This document shows, one piece after another, positions 9,633-20,090 of a stretch of DNA of 64,000 nucleotides. The stretch covers positions 29,243 through 93,242 of the forward strand of contig DASUTB010000059.1 in the NCBI GenBank assembly GCA_036374835.1, given 5' to 3'. Below the pieces are notes generated by a model, which did no database searches, was not told where the DNA came from, and was given only the letters and a program-made list of their open reading frames with translations. The stretch's first letter is position 1. Each line of letters begins with the position of its first letter. The position numbers and the translations under genes are program-made. Source of the stretch: DASUTB01 sp036374835 (GTDB lineage: Bacteria; Actinomycetota; Actinomycetes; Jiangellales; Jiangellaceae).

Positions 9633-9663
9633 TTGGGCGGTTCGGCCCCAGGTCGCGTAGACT
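9633..9663 (+). promoter_or_regulatory. Possible rpsB promoter
   Basis: TAGACT at 9658-9663 is a good actinobacterial -10 hexamer, with a weak TTGGGC at 9633-9638 as a possible -35 (19-base spacer). Transcription would start near 9670, giving an rpsB leader of about 190 bases that is GC-rich and could fold. I cannot identify a known ribosomal leader motif in it. Confidence 0.4.
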
Positions 9664-9860
9664 TGTGCGTGGCCCGGTGCGTCTGGGTCGAAAATTCGCG
9701 CGCTCTGTTTACGGTCGCGTGCCCGCGGTCCCCGCCATGCGGGGTGGGTGCCAATGACTTTCAGTGCGCCAGGCGCGGCGGCCAAACCCGGCTTGCCGCG
9801 GACAACCGGAATCGACGCGTCCCGCCGACACCGCGGGCGCGGAAGGAGGTAGGCGCGGCC

Positions 9861-10847
9861 ATGGCCGTCGTCACCATGAAGCAGCTGCTCGAGAGCGGCG
9901 TTCATTTCGGGCATCAGACCCGGCGCTGGAACCCGAAGATGAAGCGGTACATCTTCACCGAGCGCAATGGCATCTACATCATCGACCTGCAGCAGTCGCT
10001 GTCGTACATCGACCGTGCCTTCGAGTTCGTCAAGGAGACGGTGGCGCACGGCGGCACGATCCTGTTCGTGGGCACCAAGAAGCAGGCCCAGGAGGCGATC
10101 GGCGAGCAGGCCAGCCGGGTGAACATGCCGTACGTCACCGAGCGGTGGCTCGGCGGCATGCTGACGAACTTCGCGACCGTCAACAAGCGGCTCCAGCGGC
10201 TCAAGGAGCTCGAGGAGATCGACTTCGACGATGTCGCCGGCTCCGGGCTCACCAAGAAGGAACTTCTCATGAAGCAGCGTGAGAAGGACAAGCTGGAGCG
10301 CACGCTCGGCGGTGTGCGCAACATGTCGCGGGTGCCGAGCGCGGTGTGGATCGTGGACACGAAGAAGGAGCATCTCGCCGTCAACGAAGCCCGCAAGCTG
10401 GGCATCCCGGTCATCGCGATCCTCGACACGAACTGCGACCCGGACGAGGTCGATTACCCGATCCCGGGTAACGACGACGCGATCCGCGCCGTCGCGCTGC
10501 TTACCCGCGTGGTCGCCGACGGCGTCGCCGAGGGGCTGATCGCGCGTGAGGGCCAGAAGGCGGACGACGAGACCACCGGGGCCGAACTCGCGACCGACGA
10601 GCCGCTTCCGGAGTGGGAGAAGGAGTTGCTCACCGGTTCGGCCGCCGAGAGCGCCGAGACCGGCGCGGCGGCCACCGAAGCCGCTACCACTGACGAGGCC
10701 GCAGCCGCCGGTGAGTCCGCGACCGCTGACGAGGGCGCTACTCCTGACGAGGCCGCGACCGCTGATGAGGCCGCACCCGCTGGTGAGGGCGCACCCGCCG
10801 ATGAAACTGCGGAGGACGCCAAGGCAACCTCGGCGGCGACCGCCTGA
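9861..10847 (+). CDS. rpsB: 30S ribosomal protein S2
   Basis: A 328-residue S2 protein of the small ribosomal subunit. The N-terminus [22 protein letters not shown] and the segment [10 protein letters not shown] are diagnostic. ATG 9861 is chosen because an excellent GGAAGGAGGT lies at 9841-9850. The family core ends near residue 250; the remaining 75 or so residues form an Ala/Glu/Asp/Thr-rich low-complexity tail built from repeats such as [11 protein letters not shown], an actinobacterial-type extension. It heads a translation gene block with tsf 38 bases downstream. Confidence 0.98.
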   Translation: MAVVTMKQLLESGVHFGHQTRRWNPKMKRYIFTERNGIYIIDLQQSLSYIDRAFEFVKETVAHGGTILFVGTKKQAQEAIGEQASRVNMPYVTERWLGGMLTNFATVNKRLQRLKELEEIDFDDVAGSGLTKKELLMKQREKDKLERTLGGVRNMSRVPSAVWIVDTKKEHLAVNEARKLGIPVIAILDTNCDPDEVDYPIPGNDDAIRAVALLTRVVADGVAEGLIAREGQKADDETTGAELATDEPLPEWEKELLTGSAAESAETGAAATEAATTDEAAAAGESATADEGATPDEAATADEAAPAGEGAPADETAEDAKATSAATA

Positions 10848-10885
10848 GCGGGGCAACGGGCCAGAACGAATAGAGAGTACGAGGA

Positions 10886-11707
10886 ATGTCGAACTTCACT
10901 ACTGCTGACGTCAAGCGGCTCCGGGACTCCACCGGCGCCGGCATGATGGACGCCAAGAAGGCGCTTCAGGAGGCCGACGGCGACTTCGACGGGGCCGTCG
11001 AGGTGCTGCGCGTCAAGGGTGCCGCCAAGGTCGCCAAGCGGGGCGCCGAGCGAACCGCGTCCAACGGTCTCGTCGCGACCGACGGGGGCGCGCTCGTCGA
11101 GCTCGCCTGCGAGACTGACTTCGTGGCCAAGAACTCCGATTTCCAGAAGCTGGCCGCCGACATCGTGGCGCTCGCGGCGCAGATCCGTCCATCCGACGCG
11201 GTCGAGCTGAACGCCGCGAAGCTTCCCGATGGTCGTACCGTTGCCGACGCAGTGGCCGCGGCCTCGGCGGTCATCGGTGAGAAGCTCGAGCTGCGCCGCG
11301 TCGCCGTGTTCGACGGGCAGGTCGTCAACTACCTGCACCGGCGGGCCAGCGACCTGCCGCCGCAGGTGGGCGTGCTCGTCGAGTACACCGGCGACGATGC
11401 CGAGGCGGCACGTGGTGCCGCGATGCAGATTGCCGCGATGCGCCCGAAGTACGTCACTCGCGATGAGGTCCCGGCCGACGTCGTCGAGAACGAGCGCCGG
11501 ATCGCAGACGCTACGGCCCGGGAAGAGGGCAAGCCCGAGCAGGCGCTGCCGAAGATCGTCGAAGGTCGGCTGAACGGCTTCTACAAGGATGTCGTGCTGG
11601 TTGACCAGCCGTCCGTGCAGGAGTCGAAGAAGACGGTAGGTGCGATGCTGGACGAGGCGGGTGTCGCGGTGACGCGCTTCGCCCGGTTCGAAGTCGGAGA
11701 GGCCTGA
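10886..11707 (+). CDS. tsf: Translation elongation factor Ts
   Basis: A 273-residue EF-Ts, the nucleotide exchange factor for EF-Tu. The N-terminal UBA-like helix bundle ([25 protein letters not shown]) and the signature [15 protein letters not shown] are clear; the C-terminus contains [27 protein letters not shown]. Its place directly after rpsB is the standard bacterial arrangement. Confidence 0.98.
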   Translation: MSNFTTADVKRLRDSTGAGMMDAKKALQEADGDFDGAVEVLRVKGAAKVAKRGAERTASNGLVATDGGALVELACETDFVAKNSDFQKLAADIVALAAQIRPSDAVELNAAKLPDGRTVADAVAAASAVIGEKLELRRVAVFDGQVVNYLHRRASDLPPQVGVLVEYTGDDAEAARGAAMQIAAMRPKYVTRDEVPADVVENERRIADATAREEGKPEQALPKIVEGRLNGFYKDVVLVDQPSVQESKKTVGAMLDEAGVAVTRFARFEVGEA

Positions 11708-11753
11708 TAGCGCCCGGCGCCGACACCACCGAGACGAGGAGGCTCAGGGGGCC

Positions 11754-12578
11754 GTGGACGGTTCGACACCAGGAGCACCTAAGCGGCCCGGCGACCGGGT
11801 TCTGCTCAAGCTCTCCGGCGAAGTGTTCGGCGGGGGCGCGGTCGGTGTCGACCCCACGGTCGTCAAGGAGGTCGCCGCTCAGATCGCGGAAGTGGTTCGT
11901 AGCGGTGTGCAGGTCGCGATCGTGGTCGGCGGCGGCAACTTTTTCCGCGGTGCCGAACTGAGCCAACACGGGATGGAACGTTCCCGTGGTGACTACATGG
12001 GCATGCTCGGCACCGTGATGAACTGTCTGGCATTGCAGGACTTCCTGGAGAAGGAAGGCGTCGACACGCGCGTGCAGACGGCCATCACCATGGGTCAGGT
12101 CGCCGAGCCGTACATCCCGCGGCGGGCTGCACGTCACCTCGAGAAGGGTCGGGTGGTGATCTTCGGCGCAGGAGCGGGCATGCCGTTCTTCACCACCGAC
12201 ACGGTGGCCGCGCAGCGCGCCCTGGAGATCGGCTGTGACCGGTTGTTGATGGCGAAAAGCGGTGTCGACGGGGTGTATGACGACGATCCGCGCTCGAACC
12301 CGGGCGCTCGCAAGTACGCCACGATCTCGTACTCCGAGGTGCTGCGGCGCAACCTGCGAGTCGCCGATCCGGCAGCGTTCAGCCTATGCATGGACAACCA
12401 GCTGCCGATCGTGGTGTTCGGGCTCGGCGCTGACGGCAGTATCGCGCGGGCGATCCGTGGAGAGGCCATCGGAACGCTCGTGGCCGCCGACGTCCCTACG
12501 GTGCATTCGGACGGAGAGCCGGACCGCGATACGGTCAAGGACACAGACACCACTACTTACGCTGAGGAGCCACGGTGA
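11754..12578 (+). CDS. pyrH: UMP kinase
   Basis: A 274-residue amino-acid-kinase-fold UMP kinase that makes UDP for nucleotide synthesis. [11 protein letters not shown] starts the nucleotide-binding fold, [11 protein letters not shown] is the conserved glycine loop, and [13 protein letters not shown] is the typical ATP-side segment. A C-terminal tail of about 25 residues beyond [11 protein letters not shown] extends past the usual 240-residue length. GTG 11754 follows GAGGAGGCTC. The stop overlaps the frr start (GTGA), so the genes are coupled. Confidence 0.97.
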   Translation: MDGSTPGAPKRPGDRVLLKLSGEVFGGGAVGVDPTVVKEVAAQIAEVVRSGVQVAIVVGGGNFFRGAELSQHGMERSRGDYMGMLGTVMNCLALQDFLEKEGVDTRVQTAITMGQVAEPYIPRRAARHLEKGRVVIFGAGAGMPFFTTDTVAAQRALEIGCDRLLMAKSGVDGVYDDDPRSNPGARKYATISYSEVLRRNLRVADPAAFSLCMDNQLPIVVFGLGADGSIARAIRGEAIGTLVAADVPTVHSDGEPDRDTVKDTDTTTYAEEPR

Positions 12579-13132
12579 TCGACGAGAGCCTCCTCGAGGC
12601 TGAGGAGAAAATGGACAAGGCGGTGTCCGTCGCCAAAGAGGACTTTGCCGCGATCCGCACCGGTCGGGCCCACCCGTCCCTGTTCAGCAAGATCATGGTC
12701 GACTACTACGGCGCTCCGACTCCGCTGAACCAGCTGGCGTCGTTCCACGTCGTGGATGCCCGATTGATCACGATACAGCCGTACGACAAGAGTTCGCTGG
12801 GTCAGATCGAACGGGCCATCCGCGACTCCGACCTGGGTGTCAATCCGGGCAACGACGGTGAGATCATCCGGGTTGCGCTGCCGCAGCTGACCGAGGAGCG
12901 CCGCCGCGAATACATCAAGGTGGCCCGGCAGAAGGCGGAGGACGCGCGGGTCTCGGTCCGTAACGTGCGCCGGCACACCAAAGACGCGCTCGAACAGCTG
13001 GCCAAGGACGGTGAAGCCGGCGAGGACGACGTGTACCGCGCGGAGAAACAACTCGACGAGCTGACCAGGTCGCATGTCGACGCTATCGACGCCCTGCTCG
13101 AACACAAAGAGTCAGAGCTGCTCGAGGTCTAG
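12575..13132 (+). CDS. frr: Ribosome recycling factor
   Basis: A 185-residue RRF, which splits post-termination ribosomes together with EF-G. The sequence [31 protein letters not shown] and the RNVRR segment in helix 3 are family hallmarks, and the length is exactly typical. GTG 12575 overlaps the pyrH stop by four bases, and its own TAG shares one base with the cdsA start. Confidence 0.98.
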   Translation: MIDESLLEAEEKMDKAVSVAKEDFAAIRTGRAHPSLFSKIMVDYYGAPTPLNQLASFHVVDARLITIQPYDKSSLGQIERAIRDSDLGVNPGNDGEIIRVALPQLTEERRREYIKVARQKAEDARVSVRNVRRHTKDALEQLAKDGEAGEDDVYRAEKQLDELTRSHVDAIDALLEHKESELLEV

Positions 13133-14055
13133 TGCACGTGACCGACAACGGGCCGGAAGTGGTGCCGGTGGGCCATACCGACGATGCCGGCCACCGACCT
13201 GACGAACGCCCGACACGCCGCGAGCACCGCAACAGCGGTCGACAGCGGCGCGCCGGACGTGACCTCAGGGCCGCCACCGCGGTAGGTGCTTTCCTGGCCG
13301 TTCTCGTCGGGACGTCGCTGTTCGTATGGAAGCCGGCCTTCGTCGGTCTGGTGGCGGCCGCCGCGACGGTAGCGGTGTGGGAGTTGAGCCACGCGCTCGG
13401 CCGGCGCGGTATCCGGGTGCCGCTGGTACCGGTCCTGCTGTCTGCGGTCCTGCTGGCGGTGGCCGCTTTCATCGGCGGGCCGGACGCGCTGACCGCGGCA
13501 CTCGGGCTGTCCGTCGTCGCCGTGCTGATCTGGCGGCTCGGCGAACGCGACGCCGGCTACGCCAGGGACGTCGCCGCTGGGATCTTCGTCACCCTGTACG
13601 TGCCGTTCCTTGCCGCGTTCGCCGCGGTGCTGCTGCGCCCGGATGACGGGCCGTGGCGCGTCCTGACGGTGATCGCGGTCGTCGTCGCCTCGGACACCGG
13701 AGGTTACGTGGCCGGCGTGCTCACCGGCAGACATCTGATGGCACCGTCGGTGAGCCCGAACAAGTCGTGGGAAGGCTTTGTCGGCTCGGTCCTGCTCGCT
13801 TCCGGCGTCGGCATCGCCGGTGTCGTGCTGTTGCTGGACGGCGACTGGAAATCCGGGCTGGTACTGGGTGTCGCGATCATGCTGGCGGCGACGCTCGGCG
13901 ATCTCGGCGAGTCGCTGATCAAGCGAGATCTCGGTATCAAGGATATGAGTACGTTGCTGCCCGGCCATGGTGGCCTGATGGATCGGGTCGATTCGCTGCT
14001 CATCTCGCTGCCCGTCGCCTGGGTGGTGCTGACTGAATTGGTGGAGGTGGCTTGA
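13132..14055 (+). CDS. cdsA: Phosphatidate cytidylyltransferase (CDP-diglyceride synthase)
   Basis: A 307-residue polytopic membrane enzyme that makes CDP-diacylglycerol for phospholipid synthesis. After a polar N-terminus of about 45 residues, hydrophobic spans follow one another to the end. The CdsA signature is present in two parts, [13 protein letters not shown] and [18 protein letters not shown]...[13 protein letters not shown], with the acidic and basic residues expected for metal and CTP binding. GTG 13132 overlaps the frr stop by one base; GTG 13138 is possible. Confidence 0.96.
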   Translation: MHVTDNGPEVVPVGHTDDAGHRPDERPTRREHRNSGRQRRAGRDLRAATAVGAFLAVLVGTSLFVWKPAFVGLVAAAATVAVWELSHALGRRGIRVPLVPVLLSAVLLAVAAFIGGPDALTAALGLSVVAVLIWRLGERDAGYARDVAAGIFVTLYVPFLAAFAAVLLRPDDGPWRVLTVIAVVVASDTGGYVAGVLTGRHLMAPSVSPNKSWEGFVGSVLLASGVGIAGVVLLLDGDWKSGLVLGVAIMLAATLGDLGESLIKRDLGIKDMSTLLPGHGGLMDRVDSLLISLPVAWVVLTELVEVA

Positions 14056-15212
14056 TGCCCGCGCCGGGAGAGCTGACCTTCGCCGCGCCGCGCCGATCCA
14101 AACCTCCGAAGCATCTCGCGGATATGACGCCTGCCGAGCGGCGCGCCGCGGTCATCGAGGCGGGTGAGCCGGCATACCGTGCCGATCAGCTGTCAAGGCA
14201 CTACTTCGCACGGCATACGTCCGACCCGGCCGAGATGACGGACCTGCCGGCCAGCGTGCGGGCCAGAATCGCGCAGACCATGCTGCCGCCGCTGCTGAGC
14301 CCGGTCCGCCACCTCGAGTGCGACGACGGTCAGACTCGCAAGACGCTCTGGCGGCTGTACGACGGTGCGCTGGTGGAGAGCGTGCTGATGCGGTACGGCG
14401 ACCGGCGGGTCACGCTGTGCGTGTCGAGTCAGGCCGGATGCGGTATGAACTGCCCGTTCTGCGCCACCGGCCAGGCCGGGCTGACCCGCAATATGTCGGC
14501 CGCCGAGATCGTCGACCAGGTCGTGGCCGCTTCACGTATGCTCGACCGGGGCGCATCAGGATCGGGAGGGTCGCGTTCGAGATCCGAGCCAGGGCAAGGC
14601 CCGGAGCGAATCAGCAATGTGGTGTTCATGGGTATGGGCGAACCGCTGGCCAACTACGCGGCAGTGGTGTCGGCCGTGCGCCGGATCACCGAGGCGCCGC
14701 CGGCCGGGCTCGGCATCAGGCAACGCGGCGTCACCGTCTCAACGGTCGGCCTCGTCCCGGCGATCGACAAGCTGGCCGCCGAGGATCTTCAAGTGACCCT
14801 CGCCTTGTCGCTGCACGCGCCGGACGACGAGCTCCGCGATGAGCTTGTACCGATCAACACACGCTGGAAGGTCCGCGAGGCGCTGGACGCTGCCCGGCGC
14901 TACTTCGAGCGGACCGGGCGCCGGGTTTCGATCGAGTACGCGCTGATTCGTGATATCAACGATCAAGCATGGCGTGCCGACAGACTCGGGCGTCTACTTG
15001 CCGAACGGAGGGGTCGTGGTCCAGTGTGGGTCCATGTCAATCCGATTCCGCTGAATCCGACGCCGGGCTCGAAATGGACCGCATCGGACCCTCAGGTGGA
15101 GCGAGACTTTGTCACGGCTCTGGAAGCGCACGGTATTCCGGTCACGATCCGCGACACCCGTGGGCGCGAGATAGACGGGGCCTGTGGGCAGCTCGCCGCC
15201 GTCGATGCTTAA
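14055..15212 (+). CDS. rlmN: 23S rRNA (adenine2503-C2)-methyltransferase, radical SAM
   Basis: A 385-residue dual-specificity RNA methyltransferase that modifies A2503 in the peptidyl-transferase centre and, in studied homologues, some tRNAs. The radical-SAM cluster ligands are Cys129, Cys133 and Cys136 (C-x3-C-x2-C in [13 protein letters not shown]). [12 protein letters not shown] and the C-terminal [14 protein letters not shown] motif, with the methylated Cys, are present. A Gly/Ser/Arg insertion around residues 170-190 is longer than usual. ATG 14055, seven bases after GGAGG, is preferred to TTG 14052. Confidence 0.96.
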   Translation: MPAPGELTFAAPRRSKPPKHLADMTPAERRAAVIEAGEPAYRADQLSRHYFARHTSDPAEMTDLPASVRARIAQTMLPPLLSPVRHLECDDGQTRKTLWRLYDGALVESVLMRYGDRRVTLCVSSQAGCGMNCPFCATGQAGLTRNMSAAEIVDQVVAASRMLDRGASGSGGSRSRSEPGQGPERISNVVFMGMGEPLANYAAVVSAVRRITEAPPAGLGIRQRGVTVSTVGLVPAIDKLAAEDLQVTLALSLHAPDDELRDELVPINTRWKVREALDAARRYFERTGRRVSIEYALIRDINDQAWRADRLGRLLAERRGRGPVWVHVNPIPLNPTPGSKWTASDPQVERDFVTALEAHGIPVTIRDTRGREIDGACGQLAAVDA

Positions 15213-15249
15213 CATTTCATCCATAACCGCGAAAGGAGAGTGACCCCTG

Positions 15250-16374
15250 GTGGCCGTCAGCCGCGATCCCGCGTTCCGCACAGTGCGCATGCGGGAGTCT
15301 TACGACCTCGACGCGGTCGACGATTTTGTCGACCGGGTCATCGATGCTCTTGAAGGCAAGCCGAGTGGTCGCTCGCTGACTCCTGAGAAGATCGAGGCAC
15401 AAGAGTTCAAGGTCGTTCGGCTCCGCGAGGGCTACTCCATGGACGACGTGGACGATTGGCTGGACGAGGCGGCAGGAGAGCTGCGAAGGCTGCGCGCCGG
15501 CGGCGCGCCGCAGTCCGCTCCTGCGCCCGCCCAAGCCCCACCGCCCGCCCAGACGCCGGTGCCGGAGCCGTCGTACGAGCAGGTCGGCGCGAACCACTAC
15601 GGCGCGGCCCCGCCCCCGCCGCAGTCGATGCCGCCACCTCCGGTCGCGTATCCGCTTCCAGAGCCACAGCAACCACTGCCACCGCCGCCGCAGTACCCGC
15701 AGGATCCGAACAGCTTCGGCCTGGAGCCGACGCCGGGCCCGGACACTGCGTTCCACCAGCTCGATCCGGCGCTGCGTGCGCTCGACTCCAACTACGGGCA
15801 AGGGCCGGATACTGGGTTCCACGACACGGGCGGTTTTCCGGCTCACGACACGGGCGGTTTTCCGGCTCACGACACCGGCGGTTTCCCGGCTCACGACACC
15901 GGCGGTTTCCCGGCCCCAGGTCCGGTTGCCCCGATGGGTCACTCCGAGCCGGCCCCGTCGCCGGACCATGTGACGACGCCGACGACCGGGCTGCACCACG
16001 TTGAGATCTGGGTCCGCGACCTCGAAGTCGGGATGCGCTCGTTCGGCTGGCTCTTCGAGCGGCTTGGCTGGACGCCGTACCAGGCGTGGGACAACGGCAG
16101 ATCGTGGCAGGCACCCGGGGACGGTCCGTACGTCGTGATTGAGCGCTCGCCGGACATGACGTGGACCGGCTACGACCGCAAGGCACCGGGCCTGAACCAC
16201 ATCGCGCTGGCGGTGCCGGAGAAGTGGATGGTCGACCGGATCGTCTCGGAGGCCAGCACCTACGGCTGGCGGCTCATGTTCGCCGAGCAACACCCGCACG
16301 CGGGAGGACCGCAGCACTACGCGGCGTACCTGGAGAACGAGGAGGGCTTCGAAGTCGAGGTCGTCGCCCCCTGA
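15250..16374 (+). CDS. DivIVA-domain protein fused to a VOC (glyoxalase-like) domain
   Basis: A 374-residue protein with an unusual layout. Residues 1-85 carry two DivIVA-type half motifs (MRESYDLDAVDDFVDRV and REGYSMDDVDDWLDEA). Residues about 90-245 are Pro/Gln-rich and disordered, including four perfect HDTGGFPA repeats. Residues about 248-374 form a vicinal-oxygen-chelate domain (LHHVEIWVRDLE ... LNHIALAVP ... EGFEVEVV) with His and Glu at metal-ligand-like positions. The GTG start follows AAAGGAGAG at 15232-15240. DivIVA domains bind curved membrane and poles in actinomycetes; what a VOC fold does there is unknown. The catalytic state of the VOC domain cannot be judged. Confidence 0.85.
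   Translation: MAVSRDPAFRTVRMRESYDLDAVDDFVDRVIDALEGKPSGRSLTPEKIEAQEFKVVRLREGYSMDDVDDWLDEAAGELRRLRAGGAPQSAPAPAQAPPPAQTPVPEPSYEQVGANHYGAAPPPPQSMPPPPVAYPLPEPQQPLPPPPQYPQDPNSFGLEPTPGPDTAFHQLDPALRALDSNYGQGPDTGFHDTGGFPAHDTGGFPAHDTGGFPAHDTGGFPAPGPVAPMGHSEPAPSPDHVTTPTTGLHHVEIWVRDLEVGMRSFGWLFERLGWTPYQAWDNGRSWQAPGDGPYVVIERSPDMTWTGYDRKAPGLNHIALAVPEKWMVDRIVSEASTYGWRLMFAEQHPHAGGPQHYAAYLENEEGFEVEVVAP
15820..15915 (+). repeat. Four in-frame 24-bp tandem repeats (HDTGGFPA x4)
   Basis: Units start at 15820, 15844, 15868 and 15892 and each encode HDTGGFPA. They differ only at a few positions (ACGGGC or ACCGGC; TTTTCC or TTTCCC), consistent with recent slippage-type expansion in the linker between the DivIVA and VOC domains. 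Copy number may vary between strains. Confidence 0.95.
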
Positions 16375-16386
16375 TCGTCGATTATC

Positions 16387-16648
16387 CACCTGATCGACAA
16401 TCTAGGTACCGATCAGGTGGACAACCATGTTGTTTCGGCCTGCATTGCTCACCTGATCATTAGGCGCCGGACAGCCCGCAAAGATCAGGTGAGAAATCCG
16501 CCTCGACAACGCTGACTTTCTCACCTGATCGTTCCGGTCGCGTCGGCCTGGTAAACGATCAGGTGAGGAACCTGGCGTCTTCGGCTGCGATTCCTCATCT
16601 GATCGTTACAGTTATGCCGATCAGGTGTGGAATCGACGATCAGGTGAC
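16387..16648. repeat. Repeat cluster A4: largest CACCTGATC / GATCAGGTG array
   Basis: Paired motifs form a row of hairpins: 16387-16419, 16450-16491, 16522-16565 (stem CACCTGATCGTT with AACGATCAGGTG, 20-base loop) and 16596-16627, plus a single GATCAGGTG at 16638-16646. The array fills the 274 bases between the converging DivIVA-VOC and glpD genes and could terminate both. Spacers between hairpins are not conserved. Confidence 0.82.
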
Positions 16649-18370
16649 CTAATGCAGGGCGCGGCCGGCCACCAGCCGGCGGGTGTCCGGCGCGGCGATC
16701 CGCTCGGCGTCGGCGGCACGGTCGTCACGCTGCTTCTGGCTACGCCGCTCGGCCTCGACGCGGGCCAGATAAGCGTCCGCCTCGGCGTCGGCGCGGGCAG
16801 CGTCCCACCCGAGCAGCGGTGCGACCAACTCGGCCACCGCCGGCGCCGACTCGGTACCACGGCCCGGCGTCTCGATGGACGCGCGAGTCCGCCTGGCCAG
16901 CAGGTCATCCACGTGTAACGCCGCCTCGTGAGTGATCGCGTACCGAATTTCGGCCATCACATACTCCTCGGCACCGGGTACCGGTTCGAGGAGGGACGTA
17001 TCGTCCACGGCCGGCGCGAGCACTTCGTGGACCAGCGAGCCGTACCGGTCCAGCAGGTGCTGCATCTTCCAGACCGGTAGCCGATAGCGGTCGGCCAGCG
17101 TCAAGATCTGATTCTTCAGCGCGAGGTAGCCCTCGGCACCGAGCAGCGGTGTGTGCGCGGTCACGCTGCGCGGAATGGCCCGGCCAAGGTCGGCGACGGT
17201 CGCATCCACCGCGTCCGCGGCCATCACCCGGTACGTCGTGTACTTGCCGCCGGCGATCGAAACCAGGCCAGGTTGGGGACGCGCCACCGCGTGCTCGCGC
17301 GACAACTGGGACGTCTCTTCGGACTCCCCGGCCAGCAGCGGCCGCAGCCCGGCGTAGACGCCTTGGATGTCGTCGTGCGTCAGCGGAACGGTCAATACGC
17401 GGTTGAGTTGGTCCAGCAGGTAGTCGATGTCGGCCTCGCTCGCCGCCGGGTGCGCAGGATCGAGCGCCCAGTCGGTGTCGGTCGTCCCGATGATCCAGTG
17501 TGTGCCCCACGGGATGACGAACAACACCGACTTCTCGGTGCGCAGGATGAGCCCGACCTCGGAGTTGATCCGGTCGCGTGCCACGACGATGTGCACGCCC
17601 TTTGAGGCGCGGACGTGGAACCGCCCCCGCCCTCCGGCGAGTGCCTGGATGTCGTCGGTCCATACACCGGTGCAGTTGATGACCACCCCGGTGTGAACCC
17701 GCACCGTATCGCCGGTCTCGACGTCACGGATCGTGGCGCCGACGATCCGCTCACCGGCATGGGCGAACTCGACGACTTCGGCGGAGTTCAGCACGGCGGC
17801 GCCATATGCGGCGGCAGTCCGGACCAGGGTGAGCGTGTGCCGGGCGTCGTCGGCTTGAGCGTCGTAGTAGCGGATCGCGCCGGTGAACGCGTCCGGGCGT
17901 AACGCGGGGCAGAGCTTACGGGCGCCGGTGCGGGAGTAGTGCTTATGTCGGGGGACGCTGCGCCCGCCGCCCATCGAGTCGTACAAGGTGAGCCCAGCCG
18001 CGACGTAGGGTCGCTCCCACAGCCGATGGGTCAGTGGATACAAGAACGGGACGGGCTTGACCAGGTGTGGCGCCAGCCTGGTCAGGCTCAGATCGCGTTC
18101 GGCCAGCGCTTCTTTGACCAGGCCGAAGTTCATCTGCTCCAGGTAGCGCACCCCGCCGTGGAACAGCTTGGACGAGCGGGACGACGTTCCGGAGGCGTAG
18201 TCGCGCGCCTCCACCAACGCGACCTTCAATCCGCGCGTCGCGGCGTCCAGAGCGGCACCCGCGCCGGTCACACCACCGCCGACCACCAACACGTCGAGCT
18301 GTGCGCCGTCCAGTGCCGCCAACGTGGCTGCCCGCCGTTCCGGGCCAAGTCGAGCGTCCCCCGGCGTCAT
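16649..18370 (-). CDS. glpD: Glycerol-3-phosphate dehydrogenase (FAD-dependent)
   Basis: A 573-residue flavoenzyme that oxidises sn-glycerol-3-phosphate to dihydroxyacetone phosphate at the membrane and feeds the quinone pool. The FAD dinucleotide-binding motif is VVGGGVTGAGAALDAATRGLKVALVEARD, and GTSSRSSKLFHGGVRYLEQ is the GlpD signature. VINCTGVWTDD and the C-terminal DAP_C-like helical domain complete the family. The ATG start at 18370 follows GGGAGG. It is divergent from glpK, which supplies its substrate. Confidence 0.96.
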   Translation of the reverse strand: MTPGDARLGPERRAATLAALDGAQLDVLVVGGGVTGAGAALDAATRGLKVALVEARDYASGTSSRSSKLFHGGVRYLEQMNFGLVKEALAERDLSLTRLAPHLVKPVPFLYPLTHRLWERPYVAAGLTLYDSMGGGRSVPRHKHYSRTGARKLCPALRPDAFTGAIRYYDAQADDARHTLTLVRTAAAYGAAVLNSAEVVEFAHAGERIVGATIRDVETGDTVRVHTGVVINCTGVWTDDIQALAGGRGRFHVRASKGVHIVVARDRINSEVGLILRTEKSVLFVIPWGTHWIIGTTDTDWALDPAHPAASEADIDYLLDQLNRVLTVPLTHDDIQGVYAGLRPLLAGESEETSQLSREHAVARPQPGLVSIAGGKYTTYRVMAADAVDATVADLGRAIPRSVTAHTPLLGAEGYLALKNQILTLADRYRLPVWKMQHLLDRYGSLVHEVLAPAVDDTSLLEPVPGAEEYVMAEIRYAITHEAALHVDDLLARRTRASIETPGRGTESAPAVAELVAPLLGWDAARADAEADAYLARVEAERRSQKQRDDRAADAERIAAPDTRRLVAGRALH

Positions 18371-18470
18371 TGAAGCCTCCCGTTCACCGTTCGCCGCCGA
18401 CGCTACCCGTCATCGGCCGATCACCATTACATTGGCCCGCGTGGATGACACCCGTGCCCGTCGAACCGGT

Positions 18471-18482
18471 TAGGTTTGCCCA
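18471..18482 (+). promoter_or_regulatory. Probable leaderless promoter of glpK
   Basis: TAGGTT at 18471-18476 has -10 character and ends five bases before ATG 18482, so transcription would begin at or next to the start codon. No Shine-Dalgarno is visible. This suggests leaderless translation, which is common in actinobacteria. Confidence 0.5.
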
Positions 18483-19984
18483 TGAGCGATTACGTGGCCG
18501 CGGTGGATCAGGGGACGACGAGCACCCGCGCGATCATCTTCAATCATGACGGCGAGATCGTGTCGATCGGCCAGAAGGAGCATCGGCAGATCTTCCCGCA
18601 GGCGGGCTGGGTCGAGCATGACCCGGCGGAGATCGCTGTCAACACGCGTGAGGTCATCAGGCATGCGCTCGAGCGCGCCGGGCTGTCGGCGGGTGACCTC
18701 GCTGCGGCTGGCATCACGAATCAGCGCGAGACGACCGTCGTCTGGGACCGGACGACCGGCGAACCGGTTCACAACGCGGTCGTATGGCAGGACACCCGGA
18801 CCCAACCGATCGTCGAGGAACTCGGCGCGCTCGGCGGCGGTGCCGACCGCTACCGGGCGAAGGTCGGGCTGCCGCTGGCCACCTACTTCTCCGGCCCGAA
18901 GATCAAGTGGATCCTGGACAACGTGGACCGGGCGCGGGATCGCGCCGAGCGGGGCGACCTGCTGGTCGGCACGATGGACACCTGGACACTGTGGCAGCTG
19001 ACCGGGGGAGTGCACGGCGGGGTGCACGCCACCGACGTGACGAACGCGTCGCGCACGATGCTGATGGATCTGGACGCCCTGTCGTGGGACGAGGACATCG
19101 CCGCGGAGATGGACGTCCCGCCGGCGATGTTGCCCGAGATTCGCCCGTCGTCCGGGCCGTTCGGTACCGGCGCACCCGGTTCCGGGCTGGACGGCGTCCC
19201 CATCACCGGCATCCTCGGCGACCAGCACGCGGCCACGTTCGGCCAGGTGTGCTTCGAGGTGGGCGACGCCAAGAACACGTACGGCACCGGCAACTTCATG
19301 CTGCTCAACACCGGCGAGCGACGAGTCGCGAGCGAGCACGGGTTGGTGACGACCGTCTGCTACCAGCTCGGCGACGCGCCGCCGGTCTATGCGCTGGAGG
19401 GTTCGATCGCGGTGACCGGCTCGCTGGTGCAGTGGCTGCGCGACAACCTGGAACTGATCTCGTCCGCGTCGGAGGTGGAGGAGCTGGCGGCGAGCGTTCC
19501 GGACAATGGTGGGGCGTACATCGTGCCGGCGTTCTCCGGGTTGTTCGCACCGTACTGGCGGCCGGACGCGCGTGGCGCCGTCGTCGGGCTGACCCGATAC
19601 GTGACCAAGGCGCATCTGGCTCGGGCGGCGCTGGAGGCGACGGCGTTCCAGACCCGTGAGGTGCTCGACGCGATGAACGCCGACTCCGGCGTCGAGCTGA
19701 CCGAACTCAAGGTGGACGGCGGCATGGTCGGCAACGAGTTGCTGATGCAGTTCCAGGCGGACATCCTCGACGTGCCGGTGATCCGCCCGAAGGTCGCCGA
19801 GACCACCGCGCTCGGTGCGGCGTATGCGGCCGGGCTGGCGGTGGGTTACTGGTCCGGTTTGGAAGAGCTGCGGGCGAACTGGGCCGAAGACCGACGGTGG
19901 ACTCCGGAAATGGACGCCGCGACGCGCGACCGGCTCTGCGAAGAGTGGAGGAAGGCCGTCACCCGAACCTTCGACTGGGCCTGA
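18482..19984 (+). CDS. glpK: Glycerol kinase
   Basis: A 500-residue FGGY-family kinase converting glycerol and ATP to sn-glycerol-3-phosphate. The N-terminal phosphate loop [40 protein letters not shown] and the later [12 protein letters not shown] and [19 protein letters not shown] motifs are typical of GlpK. TTG 18476 is in frame, but ATG 18482 is preferred. It is divergent from glpD; no glycerol facilitator or GlpR-like regulator is adjacent. A family-C hairpin starts nine bases after its stop. Confidence 0.97.
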   Translation: MSDYVAAVDQGTTSTRAIIFNHDGEIVSIGQKEHRQIFPQAGWVEHDPAEIAVNTREVIRHALERAGLSAGDLAAAGITNQRETTVVWDRTTGEPVHNAVVWQDTRTQPIVEELGALGGGADRYRAKVGLPLATYFSGPKIKWILDNVDRARDRAERGDLLVGTMDTWTLWQLTGGVHGGVHATDVTNASRTMLMDLDALSWDEDIAAEMDVPPAMLPEIRPSSGPFGTGAPGSGLDGVPITGILGDQHAATFGQVCFEVGDAKNTYGTGNFMLLNTGERRVASEHGLVTTVCYQLGDAPPVYALEGSIAVTGSLVQWLRDNLELISSASEVEELAASVPDNGGAYIVPAFSGLFAPYWRPDARGAVVGLTRYVTKAHLARAALEATAFQTREVLDAMNADSGVELTELKVDGGMVGNELLMQFQADILDVPVIRPKVAETTALGAAYAAGLAVGYWSGLEELRANWAEDRRWTPEMDAATRDRLCEEWRKAVTRTFDWA

Positions 19985-19992
19985 CCATCCCT

Positions 19993-20042
19993 TGATCATG
20001 TTCAATCGACCAGCAAATTCGAGGGTCGATTGAACATGATCA
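19993..20042. terminator. Family-C hairpin C1 downstream of glpK
   Basis: A perfect inverted repeat with 19-base arms, TGATCATGTTCAATCGACC (19993-20011) and its complement (20024-20042), around a 12-base loop. Outer flanks ATCCC and GGGAT extend pairing with one mismatch. There is no U-tract, but the position right behind the stop suggests termination or 3'-end protection. It belongs to the same family as 52808-52857 and 59099-59148. Confidence 0.85.
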
Positions 20043-20090
20043 TGGGATCCGGATGGTGACGTGCCCAGCGGCGTGGCTTAGCGTGGCGGT

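Noticed and set aside
16387..16648. CRISPR-like array
   Set aside because: The repeated unit is a 9-12-base motif that alternates orientation and forms hairpins; there are no direct repeats of constant length with uniform spacers, and no cas genes.
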